DNA from: Halarchaeum rubridurum
Lineage (GTDB): Archaea > Halobacteriota > Halobacteria > Halobacteriales > Halobacteriaceae
NCBI RefSeq assembly: GCF_014647115.1
Contig: NZ_BMOO01000009.1
Location: forward strand, 1 to 38,654
DNA: 38,654 nucleotides
Direction: 5' to 3'
Each line of letters opens with the position of its first letter. Position 1 is the first letter of the stretch. The translations under genes were made by a program, and so were the position numbers. The notes under the pieces are model-generated. The model was not told the DNA's origin. It saw only the letters and a list, made by a program, of their open reading frames with translations, and did not search any database. This document shows, in pieces, positions 23,572 to 31,324 of the stretch.

Positions 23572-23601
23572 CCGCACCCGTTCAGGGGCCTGAAAAACCG
23601 G
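23572..23601 (-). promoter_or_regulatory. T-run/GC-palindrome leader, copy 3
   Basis: Minus strand reads CCGGTTTTTCAGGCCCCTGA then ACGGGTGCGG. The T-run is about 53 nt before the start at 23540. Inverted repeat copy E lies immediately upstream. Confidence 0.6.
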
Positions 23602-23612
23602 GGTACCGCAGT

Positions 23613-23653
23613 TTAACCAACAATAGGGAATTAATGCGGAGTGTGTTGGTTAA
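23613..23653. repeat. TTAACCAACA inverted repeat, copy E
   Basis: Arms TTAACCAACAA (23613-23623) and GTGTTGGTTAA (23643-23653). It lies 9 bp past the stop of the 73-aa gene and upstream of the DUF6610-like gene, next to leader copy 3. Confidence 0.8.
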
Positions 23654-23662
23654 GAATAGAGC

Positions 23663-23884
23663 TTACTCTTCGTCCTCACGCAGCTCTTCAGCCTTCCACT
23701 TGAGCCGGCGCAGGATCTGCGTCCGATTCTTGTGAGCGTTCTCGTAGGCAACACACTCTTGGAGGGTTTCCATATCCGGAATCGTCGCGATACCGGCCTT
23801 GATCAATCGGTAATTCGGTGCTTCAAGACGCTTCACAGGTGGGAATTCGTCGTCACTCCCATCGCTAATCGTGGACTGTTCCAT
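23663..23884 (-). CDS. small acidic plasmid protein, 73 aa
   Basis: 73 residues: MEQSTISDGSDDEFPPVKRL, then a helical remainder (LIKAGIATIPDMETLQECVAYENAHKNRTQILRRLKWKAEEL). The IKAGI..IPDMETLQECVAYENAHKNRTQILRRL pattern suggests a two-helix unit, possibly protein- or DNA-binding. I do not recognise a family with certainty. It is preceded by leader copy 4 and followed by palindrome copy E. Composition and context make it a real gene. Confidence 0.65.
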   Translation of the reverse strand: MEQSTISDGSDDEFPPVKRLEAPNYRLIKAGIATIPDMETLQECVAYENAHKNRTQILRRLKWKAEELREDEE

Positions 23885-23893
23885 CTCGGTTGG

Positions 23894-23922
23894 CCTCCAC
23901 CCCTCCAGGGCGAGAAAAACAG
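23894..23922 (-). promoter_or_regulatory. T-run/GC-palindrome leader, copy 4
   Basis: Minus strand reads CTGTTTTTCTCGCCCTGGAG then GGGTGGAGG, ending about 10 nt before the start at 23884. It is the closest to its gene of the seven. Confidence 0.55.
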
Positions 23923-23950
23923 AACAGACGACTACGTCACCAATGCGGCG

Positions 23951-24088
23951 TCAGGCCATCGCATCTCGGAACCGCTCACGAAGCGCGTCCTCCCGCTCTT
24001 CGAACTGGTCGACCTTCTCCTGCAGGTCGTCGCTGACGCGCTCGATGTTTGAGAGCCCCCGTTCTCGCCCGCTGGTGATGCTTGTAAC
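23951..24088 (-). pseudogene. C-terminal fragment of a coiled-coil gene
   Basis: The minus-strand frame between a stop at 24089-24091 and a stop at 23951-23953 reads ...SGRERGLSNIERVSDDLQEK then VDQFEEREDALRERFRDAMA. This is a well-formed charged coiled coil with good codon use but no start codon. It looks like the tail of a backbone gene whose 5' part was lost when the less GC-rich membrane-Mrr gene next to it was acquired. GC content drops just beyond 24090. Confidence 0.5.
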
Positions 24089-24174
24089 CTATCGGCGCCT
24101 TCAGCCTCCGGATGCTACTATAGAATCTGGGATAATAGACTCGATCGGATGTTCTTGCCTTTCGGAAAACGAAC

Positions 24175-26220
24175 TTAGGTCGGATTTGGAATTTGACTCT
24201 TCGAGAGCTTTTCGATTACATCCCGTCCAGACAGTAGCTGTACCTCTACACCTTTTGTTTCCATAGCAGCCCGCCTTGCGTCCTGCGTAAATCCAGACGA
24301 TGTTGCGACCACGCAGACATCTGCGCCTTCTTGTACTGTCGCACCGATTGCGTTTCGGACCTCTGGACCAGACACGTTCCCGGCCCCGTTAGGATCGTAG
24401 CGTTTGGCCTGAATAGCGATTGTTCGCTGGCCGTTGCGTGCAATAGCGTCAATTCCTCTATCTCCCGATTGCTGTGTGACCTGGACGTCGTATCCATTCT
24501 TTTGATAAAGCTGTCCCAGAACCTCTTCAAACTGCGTTGGCGTTAATGAAAGCAGATCCGATGGCTGCCACGTCGAGTCAAGCTGGGCCATTACTTCATC
24601 CCTGATTGATTTGATGCGAGTGTAGTCGTTAGTGGCGCGGGCTTGGTCAACCCGATTCTGGATATCAGTCGGGTCGATAGAACTGTGAGACAAGTCCGTA
24701 GTTGCGAACATCTGTGCCACTTCCTGCTCGGCGACCCATGCCTCTGCCTTCACCATCGCCTTCTCGATGGCATCTAGATCGCCCTCCCGAACCGCATTAC
24801 AGGCGTCCTCGATCGTTGTATCCTGTGCTTGGCCAGCTGATAAGGGATGAGACGACCCACTGTTGCTTCGTAGTGGTTCGGTCTTAGCTGCGAAATCTTC
24901 AACCGCCTTTGCTTGCTCGCAGAATTGATCGAGAGTTCCTTCAGTCAAGATGGTATCAAGACGTTCCCAGATCGCTGTTGGCTCAACCACTTGGCTATCG
25001 ACACGAACAGCCAGCTTACTTTTCCCCGAGTCTGCCGGACTACTACTGGGCTGACTCCACTGTTCGACGGTTGCTCGGGCGTCCTCGAATCGATTTATCT
25101 CTGCAGCAGCCTGTTCAAGCTGGTCATCTTCCGAGGACGGAAAGTCAGCAAGGGTTTGGTCAAGCAGCTTGGCCCCATCGTAGCTTTGGCCACGAATTCT
25201 AACTTCAAAGCCAATATCAATCCCCGTAAGCACGTCATTTAGATCGCTCGCGGTTGCGGGATCGTTGTCACTCCACGTCTGGGCTGCGAGTGACCGAACC
25301 TTTGTCCTTGTAACCGGTAACTCCTCGAAAGGGAGTCTTGAGAGCGTCTGGTTCAGTACTGCGAACTGTTCCAGCCTCTGACTCCAATCCTGAAGATTCT
25401 CACGCGGAGCTGCTTGAATAGACTGTTCAACTGGTGATCCCGCGCTGGCTGTAGTCTCTGTGTCGAACTTGTCGTCGAGTCTCTGTGCTTTGGAAAGGAG
25501 ATCCTGGCGCCATTGTCGATCAGCGTAGCGCTGCACCGGTTCGGCGAGACGGTTACGAACCGACTGGTTGAACGTCGGTAGTGTTGCACCTAGGAGAACT
25601 ATTGCAGCGAGCAGTCCCCATGCCCGTGGCCGTTCCCAGAACGGTCGATATACTGTGTAGGTTCGAAGTATCTCAAAACGATTGGTTCCAGCGTTTGACG
25701 CCGCGTAATAGTATAATGTCGCCTCCGTAGGTCCGACCCCTTTCGGTGCGATCGACGCTGGCAAGTGTAGTACTCGTTCGAATGTCGCGTATTCGCCCTG
25801 CTCGTATGTGGAAGTGTTCGCAAAGAGGACTGTCCCCTCTCTGGCCGCCCGTTCGGGTCGCCATGATGTCGGTGCGGCGATAACGGCGACTTCAAGCGGT
25901 GCTCTTGGCGGGCTCTCTGTGTTGGCATATGGATTCCCCCACCCGGTCTGCATCCGTATCCGGACACTTCCGTTTGTAGCGACGCCAGTTGTCGGAGTCG
26001 TGATTTGGATATCGAAAGTCCCGTACTCGGTTTCTCCTCCTGTAGTCGTATATTCAAGCGGTACTGACGTTGAGCGCGTTACAGGATCAACTTGGTCAAA
26101 CGTCCCCGTAACGGGGACTGAATAGACGAGCAGACATAGTCCGAGGACGACGAGGATAGCCCGTGTCGCTTTGAAAGGAAAACCGGGTAGGTATTCGGAA
26201 CGGTCCGTGGGGATATCCAT
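24175..26220 (-). CDS. membrane-anchored Mrr-type nuclease with extracytoplasmic domain
   Basis: 681 residues. The first hydrophobic segment (residues ~20-38) and a second (RAWGLLAAIVLLGATLPTF, ~200-218) bracket a ~160-residue beta-rich, Thr-rich domain that should face outside. Residues ~220-560 are helical and charged, probably coiled coil. The C-terminal ~110 residues form an Mrr/PD-(D/E)xK domain: LTPTQFEEVLGQLYQKNGYDVQVTQ, D591 in GDRGID, and the Q604-A-K606 catalytic strand (TIAIQAKRYDPN), followed by GADVCVVATSSGFTQDA. Qx-K is the usual variant in Mrr-like type IV enzymes, which cut modified DNA. Joining an outward domain to a cytoplasmic nuclease suggests a surface-triggered defence or damage role. 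It is less GC-rich than the flanking genes, so probably acquired. Confidence 0.8.
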   Translation of the reverse strand: MDIPTDRSEYLPGFPFKATRAILVVLGLCLLVYSVPVTGTFDQVDPVTRSTSVPLEYTTTGGETEYGTFDIQITTPTTGVATNGSVRIRMQTGWGNPYANTESPPRAPLEVAVIAAPTSWRPERAAREGTVLFANTSTYEQGEYATFERVLHLPASIAPKGVGPTEATLYYYAASNAGTNRFEILRTYTVYRPFWERPRAWGLLAAIVLLGATLPTFNQSVRNRLAEPVQRYADRQWRQDLLSKAQRLDDKFDTETTASAGSPVEQSIQAAPRENLQDWSQRLEQFAVLNQTLSRLPFEELPVTRTKVRSLAAQTWSDNDPATASDLNDVLTGIDIGFEVRIRGQSYDGAKLLDQTLADFPSSEDDQLEQAAAEINRFEDARATVEQWSQPSSSPADSGKSKLAVRVDSQVVEPTAIWERLDTILTEGTLDQFCEQAKAVEDFAAKTEPLRSNSGSSHPLSAGQAQDTTIEDACNAVREGDLDAIEKAMVKAEAWVAEQEVAQMFATTDLSHSSIDPTDIQNRVDQARATNDYTRIKSIRDEVMAQLDSTWQPSDLLSLTPTQFEEVLGQLYQKNGYDVQVTQQSGDRGIDAIARNGQRTIAIQAKRYDPNGAGNVSGPEVRNAIGATVQEGADVCVVATSSGFTQDARRAAMETKGVEVQLLSGRDVIEKLSKSQIPNPT

Positions 26221-26290
26221 ATCTGATTATTATCTGATTACCAGAGCAGTCTGGTAATTCTGGCGGTAATAACTGTGCTTGGGTCGCGAA

Positions 26291-26401
26291 TCACTCCTCC
26301 CGGTCGTTGTATCGCTCCAGTTCACGACCGACCTTTTCGATGGCCTCGACACCACGTTCGAGGAGCTGGTGGGTGGCTCGCGCCAGTCGAAGCGTCTCCA
26401 T
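26291..26401 (-). CDS. 36-aa helical protein coupled to the DUF6166 gene
   Basis: ATG at 26399-26401, reading METLRLARATHQLLERGVEA then IEKVGRELERYNDREE and a stop at 26291. The start shares one base with the stop of the preceding minus-strand gene (TGATG), so translation is coupled. It is a single charged amphipathic helix with coiled-coil spacing. No family is known to me. Confidence 0.6.
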   Translation of the reverse strand: METLRLARATHQLLERGVEAIEKVGRELERYNDREE

Positions 26402-27087
26402 CAGTGCTCCCCCTCTGTGGGTTCGATGAGGTCGTTGCTCGCTTCGGCGAGTTCCCGGATTACCCGTTCTACGTCAGCATCCTCGGGAACCGTCCGATGT
26501 GCGAGCGGTGCAGGATATGCACGGTCGCCCTGGCTACAGAGAACGACCAGCCACTCGTCGCTTCCATCCCCGAGTACGATATAATGGTCCTGATCAGCGC
26601 GCTGGAAGACCCGCTGGTCTGGGCGGGAGACGGTTCGCCAGTTCTCGGGAAGCGTCGGCGACGGCTGTCCGCCGTCGGGGAGCGCGACGACGTCGTCGGT
26701 AAGGGTCGCTATCGCGGCGTCGATCTCCTCGCCGGTGAGGTGCCAGCACGCCGCGGCACCGTCGCACTCCAGCTGTGAGATCACCTGATTCCGGAACGCG
26801 ATGTAGTGCTCACGGGCGACCTGCTCATCGTCGTAATAGTCGAGCAGGAGTGCGCAAGCGAGCTGGGCGGGCCCGCTACCACTGTATCCCCACTCGAACC
26901 CGCTCGGACTGTGGTTGACGAGGTCCAGACTGCGCTCGAGGGAGAGTCGCCGATGTTCCGAGAGGTTCAGCACGACGGCTTGGCCGTCGACGCGGAAGCC
27001 TACGTACTCGACTGCGTCTCGGTGAGACTGTGCGGGCGATGCTACTGGAACCGATTCCGAACTGGCCATAGGTACATTTCCGTTCAT
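26401..27087 (-). CDS. DUF6166 domain protein
   Basis: 228 residues from the ATG at 27085-27087 (MNGNVPMASSES). A second Met at 27069 is possible, while the longer open frame upstream is the shadow of the divergent Mrr gene. Residues ~25-110 match what I know as DUF6166: VEYVGFRVDGQAVVLNLSEHRRLSLERSLDLVNHSPSGFEWGYSGSGPAQLALLL, ending ..YIAFRNQVISQL. The GFEWGYxGSGPAQLA segment is its hallmark. The C-terminal half is acidic and unrecognised. Function is unknown. It is common on haloarchaeal plasmids. Leader copy 5 lies about 30 nt upstream, between this gene and the divergent Mrr gene. Confidence 0.8.
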   Translation of the reverse strand: MNGNVPMASSESVPVASPAQSHRDAVEYVGFRVDGQAVVLNLSEHRRLSLERSLDLVNHSPSGFEWGYSGSGPAQLACALLLDYYDDEQVAREHYIAFRNQVISQLECDGAAACWHLTGEEIDAAIATLTDDVVALPDGGQPSPTLPENWRTVSRPDQRVFQRADQDHYIVLGDGSDEWLVVLCSQGDRAYPAPLAHRTVPEDADVERVIRELAEASNDLIEPTEGEH

Positions 27088-27113
27088 CGTTGCTCGCGGG
27101 CGGTTCGGTGACC

Positions 27114-27145
27114 CCCGCACCCCTCTCAGGGGTTCAACAAACAGC
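27114..27145 (-). promoter_or_regulatory. T-run/GC-palindrome leader, copy 5
   Basis: Minus strand reads GCTGTTTGTTGAACCCCTGA then GAGGGGTGCGGG. The T-run is weaker (TTTGTT), but the CCCCTGAGAGGGG palindrome is perfect. Confidence 0.55.
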
Positions 27146-27204
27146 ACGGCGTAGCGTTCGGCAACGTATTTGACAGTTGCAACATACTGTCCACATAATT
27201 GAGG

Positions 27205-28569
27205 ATGGCTGTACTGGACGATCTCTCGGGGTTCGAGTTCGAGGACGTGATGGAGGACGTGTTCCGCAACCTCGGCTATGAGAACGTCCGCCAGGCCGAC
27301 CGCACGGCTGACGAGGGTCGCGACGTCATCATGGAAGAGGTCGTCGACGGCACGCGGCGTGCGATCATCGTCGAGTGCAAGCACACGGGGACTGTCGGGC
27401 GGCCGGTCGTCCAGAAGCTCCACTCGGCGATCGCGACGTTCGATTTCGACGGCCCGAAACGCGGAATGGTCGTCACGACCGGCCGGTTTACGAACCCGGC
27501 TCAGGAGTACGCCGACCGACTCCAGCAGAACGACGACCCACACCCAATCGAACTGCTCGACGGCGAGGACCTCCGGGAGATCGCCGACGAGATCGGCCTC
27601 GACCTCTACAACGGGCGCATCGAGATACTCTGCGACGAGACGCTCCGCCCGTACGACCCGGCCGCCGACGTCGACGCGCCAGTCACGGAGGCGTTCCGCG
27701 ACATCGAGAACATCGAAGCCGCCGACCTCCCAGAACCGCACTCATCGGTGACGTTCCGCCCGGTGGTCGCGGTCACCGCGGACACGAACGCCGTCTTCGA
27801 GACGTCGGTGGGCGTCATCCACCGGATCAACGACCGGACGCGATTCGTCGCCCACGCCGAACGCGGGCAGCCGCAGGTCGTCGACGAAGATGTCGCAACG
27901 CTGGTCACCGAGAACCTCCACGCGACGGTCGACCTCGACGCCGAGCAGTTCGGCGAGGTGTTCGACGACGTCGAGGAGCGCCGGTTCGGACAGACTCAGA
28001 CGGAGTACAAGGAGTGGGCCGTCGAGCGCCTCCAGCAGCACCACACGACGACGGTGACCTACACCGGCGACAACAACGTCACGTACAACAAGACCTGTGA
28101 GCCGAACCGCTCGGACATCTCTGTCCAGTTGATCGAACCAGTGTACCTCCCCGAGGTTCGACACACCACCGGCATCCAGGAGTACACCTACCCCTACGAG
28201 TACTACGCGGCAGGCCCGTCACGAGTGACCGACGAGGACGGCATTCATCGGTGTGTCCACTGTGACGCGAGCGGCGTCGACGAGACGTACACGTACTGTC
28301 CGAACTGTGGGGCGATCGCCTGCACCAGCCACACCAAAACGGAGCGGCTGGAAGGCGAGCCGGTCTGTACGGGCTGTGCGGTGACCGAACGGTTCGCGTT
28401 GAAAACGAAGTACTTCTACGACGAGGAGAACCTCGAAGCCTTCCGCGAGGAGTACGCCGAAATGCCGCTCCACGAAAAGGCGATGGAGAACAAGTGGCTG
28501 GCCGGGGGGAGCGTTGTCGCGACGCTACTGCTTGTCGTCGGACTCCTCGTCATCAGCGGCATCATCTGA
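27205..28569 (+). CDS. Mrr-type nuclease with zinc ribbon and C-terminal membrane anchor
   Basis: 454 residues from the ATG at 27205 (MAVLDDLSGFEFEDVMEDVF). The N-terminal ~120 residues are an Mrr-like PD-(D/E)xK domain: D40 in DEGRDVIM, E57-C-K59 in IIVECKHTG, then GRPVVQKLHSAIATF and MVVTTGRFTNPAQEYADRL. A central ~220-residue region is unrecognised. A zinc ribbon follows (CVHCDASG ... YCPNCGAIACTSH ... CTGC), and the protein ends in a single hydrophobic helix (WLAGGSVVATLLLVVGLLVISG). This implies a tail-anchored nuclease facing the cytoplasm. It is divergent from the DUF6166 gene. The GC-rich composition matches the backbone, so it is a resident of the element. Restriction of modified incoming DNA is plausible. 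Confidence 0.8.
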   Translation: MAVLDDLSGFEFEDVMEDVFRNLGYENVRQADRTADEGRDVIMEEVVDGTRRAIIVECKHTGTVGRPVVQKLHSAIATFDFDGPKRGMVVTTGRFTNPAQEYADRLQQNDDPHPIELLDGEDLREIADEIGLDLYNGRIEILCDETLRPYDPAADVDAPVTEAFRDIENIEAADLPEPHSSVTFRPVVAVTADTNAVFETSVGVIHRINDRTRFVAHAERGQPQVVDEDVATLVTENLHATVDLDAEQFGEVFDDVEERRFGQTQTEYKEWAVERLQQHHTTTVTYTGDNNVTYNKTCEPNRSDISVQLIEPVYLPEVRHTTGIQEYTYPYEYYAAGPSRVTDEDGIHRCVHCDASGVDETYTYCPNCGAIACTSHTKTERLEGEPVCTGCAVTERFALKTKYFYDEENLEAFREEYAEMPLHEKAMENKWLAGGSVVATLLLVVGLLVISGII

Positions 28570-28582
28570 GCGGGCTAAGCGT

Positions 28583-29155
28583 TCACGCCGGCTCAGCAAC
28601 TATCCCTTCGAGCGTGTGCTCAAGCGGGCCGTTGAACTGCCAGCTAGCCCGCTCGAAGGCCTCGTCGGTCGGCCCATCCCACCGGAGGAAGGCGGAGTGG
28701 CTGCTTACTTTGACTGTCCACTCTGCGGACTCGTCGAACGGATCCCGCGTCGGAAGTTCGACGACGTCAAGGTATTCTTCGTCGCCGTGGATGCCGTCGG
28801 CCGGATTCTCGATGCCGTGACCCAGCAGGAACAGCGGCTGGTCGAGATGCTCCATATTGGACGGATCAAGGAGGTCTGCTGGCTGTGCTGCGTCGGTCGT
28901 TCGATCTGGGTCACCATCCAGATACAGGTTGATCGTAGAGAGCTTGTTGAGGAATACGAACGAAGCAGCCGCATACCCTGGTCCTCGCTCGGCGCGGGTC
29001 GCGTCAAGAAGTTCCTTCAGCTGTGCGAGATTGCGAAGCACGCTCTCCGGGTAGCCGTCCGAATGTCGATACAACTGTGCGACGCGGTCGTCATTGGTAG
29101 GTTCGCCGTCCTGGTCCACTCGTTCGACGAATCGGGGTTGACTTCGTGTCGACAT
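28583..29155 (-). CDS. unrecognised plasmid protein, 190 aa
   Basis: Start at the ATG 29153-29155 (MSTRSQPRFVERVDQDGEP). A Met 20 codons upstream overlaps the metallophosphoesterase 3' end and is less likely. The protein is acidic with an alpha/beta pattern: YAAASFVFLNKLSTINLYLDGDPD, PLFLLGHGIENPADGIHGDEEYLDVVELP and AEWTVKVSSHSAFLRWDGPTDEAFERASW. I see no catalytic signature. It converges on the Mrr/TM gene with a 13-bp gap. A degenerate form of the GC-palindrome leader may lie directly before its start (29157-29180). Confidence 0.6.
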   Translation of the reverse strand: MSTRSQPRFVERVDQDGEPTNDDRVAQLYRHSDGYPESVLRNLAQLKELLDATRAERGPGYAAASFVFLNKLSTINLYLDGDPDRTTDAAQPADLLDPSNMEHLDQPLFLLGHGIENPADGIHGDEEYLDVVELPTRDPFDESAEWTVKVSSHSAFLRWDGPTDEAFERASWQFNGPLEHTLEGIVAEPA

Positions 29156-29186
29156 CAAACACCGCCGGCGCAGAAACAACCAGTTC

Positions 29187-30257
29187 TCAGAGAGGGTGTC
29201 GTGTGATACCGTCAATGCCGCTCTCAGTCACACGGAGGAGCCACGTTGACGGGTTGTTGTCTTCTTTCCCGCTATTGATTGGTGCTGGTGCTCCGGTAAC
29301 AAGGACGGGTGTTTGGAACTCATCAAGCGTGCCCTGTTGACCGACGTGCATGTGTCCGGAGACGATGATGTCAATTTCAGACGATGTTTGTTCAATAGCC
29401 TTCCGAAAGTCTGCGCCCCTCTTTTGATGTATGTGGTGCCCGTTTTCATTCCGAACGGGATATGGAGTATCGTGGACGACCAATACATTCGCGTTTGAAA
29501 GTACTGATTGAACCGAGGCTTCGAGCGACTCGCCCGGGAAGCTATCGTGGCTGTAATCGATCCCGAATAGCGTAACGCCTGCTTCCCCTACTGATTTTCC
29601 ATCGTTGGAGAGACGCTCAATCCCCGACGTATCGTTAGTTGCTCTATCAACTGTTCGACGGCTAGCAGGCTCGTCGTGGTTCCCGTAGATGTAGTAGAAT
29701 GGAATATTGAGCTCTGAGTTGAGGGCGTCTATCACAAAGGACCGGTCTGCTCCGATAGCAACGTGATCGAAAATGTCCCCAGCGTGGACAATGGCATCAG
29801 CGTCTAGAGTGTTGGCCTGATCCATTACCGCTTGGAAGCGATCACGAGCGTCGAGATCTTTGGCACCTTTTGCTTTCTTATCACGGCGGCGATGCCGATA
29901 ACCAACGTGGGTGTCGCCGACCATCAAGAGTCGCGTCGCGTTGTCATCGGACGAACCGAGTTCAATTACTGTCAGGTTCTTCGTACTGTCGAGCTGGTAG
30001 TGTCGACTTCCACCCTGTGACCAGTACCTTCCTCGGACGTCTTTCAGTTCGTACCGGTGACCTTCGGTAAGCGAAAGGGAGAGAGAATGAGTCGACCAGA
30101 TTTTAAGAGGGATTGTATGTCCGTCTGCATCCTCGACTGTAACTTCAAAATCGAGTTTGTTACTGCTGGAGGGCGAGACTTCTCGAACGAGGACTGTGAT
30201 AGGACTGGAAAGACGGTCATTACGAGGGAGGTCATATCGAGTAAACATTAACTTCAT
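29187..30257 (-). CDS. metallophosphoesterase with N-terminal OB-fold
   Basis: 356 residues. A second Met (MFTRYD) three codons in is an alternative start. Residues ~15-100 look like an OB-fold nucleic-acid-binding domain (ITVLVREVSPSSSNKLDFEV.. IPLKIWSTHSL.. GHRYELKDVRGRYW). From ~110 the calcineurin-like core shows the metal motifs in order: VGDTHVGYR, HAGDIFDH, YGNHDEPASRR, VVHDTPYP and SGHMHVGQQ. This is the Mre11/SbcD arrangement without the capping domain and without an SbcC partner nearby. It may be a DNA or RNA phosphodiesterase or nuclease. It is clearly less GC-rich than its neighbours, so probably an acquired cargo gene. Confidence 0.82.
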   Translation of the reverse strand: MKLMFTRYDLPRNDRLSSPITVLVREVSPSSSNKLDFEVTVEDADGHTIPLKIWSTHSLSLSLTEGHRYELKDVRGRYWSQGGSRHYQLDSTKNLTVIELGSSDDNATRLLMVGDTHVGYRHRRRDKKAKGAKDLDARDRFQAVMDQANTLDADAIVHAGDIFDHVAIGADRSFVIDALNSELNIPFYYIYGNHDEPASRRTVDRATNDTSGIERLSNDGKSVGEAGVTLFGIDYSHDSFPGESLEASVQSVLSNANVLVVHDTPYPVRNENGHHIHQKRGADFRKAIEQTSSEIDIIVSGHMHVGQQGTLDEFQTPVLVTGAPAPINSGKEDNNPSTWLLRVTESGIDGITRHPL

Positions 30258-30335
30258 AGACAGATGGTGGGACCGAGTACTTAATCGATGCGAGTACTCT
30301 GTGTGACTCGGTTTTAGATTTGCAGCAGTGCTTCG

Positions 30336-30731
30336 CTAAGCCAAATGAGAGACCTCCGAAGGCTCCTTGACGTCGTCGAACTCGCCGTGCTTGACTGGCT
30401 CCCAGTCCTCACCTGGCTCTGGACTCCACCAGTCGACCTTGTAGGCGCCCGGTGCACCGAGGATCTTCACGCGGGCCGACCCATCAGGCAGGTCGCGGCG
30501 CAGTTTCTCGTCGACGTGGAGGTTCCAGGTCGTGGTAGAATCGAAGCAGGCGAGCACGGCCTCCTCGTAGCCGCGCGTTTCTCGGGATTCCTGGAGTTCG
30601 ACCTGGGTGTTGCAGTTCTTGCAGAACACCCCCTCGAAGGGGATGTGAGTGAAGACCTCCTGCCCGCAGACGGGACACCAGAGGAACTCGAACAATGCCT
30701 CACTGTATCGATTACGTACTTCGAGACTCAT
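30336..30731 (-). CDS. zinc-ribbon plasmid protein (DUF7567-like)
   Basis: 131 residues from the ATG at 30729-30731. The longer frame upstream crosses the leader motif and is rejected. It has an N-terminal zinc ribbon (WCPVCGQEVF..VFCKNCNTQVEL) followed by a beta-rich part (YEEAVLACFDSTTTWNLHVDEKLRRD.. ARVKILGAPGAYKVDWWSP). I associate it with DUF7567-type haloarchaeal proteins, though not firmly. Function is unknown. It is preceded by leader copy 6. Confidence 0.65.
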   Translation of the reverse strand: MSLEVRNRYSEALFEFLWCPVCGQEVFTHIPFEGVFCKNCNTQVELQESRETRGYEEAVLACFDSTTTWNLHVDEKLRRDLPDGSARVKILGAPGAYKVDWWSPEPGEDWEPVKHGEFDDVKEPSEVSHLA

Positions 30732-30754
30732 CGTTGGACTAACCCGACTGATCC

Positions 30755-30785
30755 GGGCCACCCCTCGTGCCCGGACAAAAACCCC
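30755..30785 (-). promoter_or_regulatory. T-run/GC-palindrome leader, copy 6
   Basis: Minus strand reads GGGGTTTTTGTCCGGGCACG then AGGGGTGGCCC. The T-run is about 46 nt before the start at 30731. The palindrome is less perfect here. Confidence 0.5.
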
Positions 30786-30907
30786 AGCGCTGGACCTTCG
30801 GCCCGCCTGCTGGCTTCTCGCCAACGCACCGGGGGTCGTTGCTCGCTCCAGCTGCGCCGGCACCCATCGCCGGCGCTCGAAAAAACTCTCCTCGTGACGG
30901 CGGAGTC

Positions 30908-31324
30908 TCAGGATTCGTCCGCTCGTTCGACAGTGATGGTCAGGTCGCCCGACACGTAGTCTGCCTCGAAGTCGACCGCGAACGCGTCCGACTCGTAGGC
31001 GGCGTGGTAAGCACGGTGGCGTTCGAGCGAGCCTGTCGCGTTGAAGTGGGAGAACGCGGCCGCCGTGTAGGGCTTGCTCTGTGTTTCGACCTGCGACTCG
31101 ACGGATGCGGGGAGCGCGATTTGGGGCGTCTCCGTGTCGATACTCGCAGCGAACCCCTTCGCTTCCTCGACTGTTGCTTGCGAATGTGCCGGTGTCTCGC
31201 CGGTCAGTACGTTTATCGGGGTTTCTGTCTCGTCGGTGTACAGGACGTTTTCGAAGGTGTGTGTTCCGAGGATCGCCTCGGGATCCAACTCGCAGTCGTG
31301 AAACGGGTCGTCCTCTGAGGTCAT
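30908..31324 (-). CDS. unrecognised acidic protein, 138 aa
   Basis: 138 residues beginning MTSEDDPFHDCELDPEAILG. The C-terminal half is beta-rich (YTAAAFSHFNATGSLERHRAY.. DFEADYVSGDLTITVERADES). There are no cysteine pairs or catalytic signature and no family I can name. The low pI and GC-rich codons fit the backbone. It follows the pattern of the block: own leader copy (7) upstream, same strand as the neighbours. Confidence 0.6.
   Translation of the reverse strand: MTSEDDPFHDCELDPEAILGTHTFENVLYTDETETPINVLTGETPAHSQATVEEAKGFAASIDTETPQIALPASVESQVETQSKPYTAAAFSHFNATGSLERHRAYHAAYESDAFAVDFEADYVSGDLTITVERADES

Noticed and set aside
26401-27741. 446-aa minus-strand protein covering 27088-27741
   Set aside because: The part upstream of 27087 is antisense to the Mrr/TM gene and crosses the leader motif; the DUF6166 protein with start at 27087 explains the coding signal.
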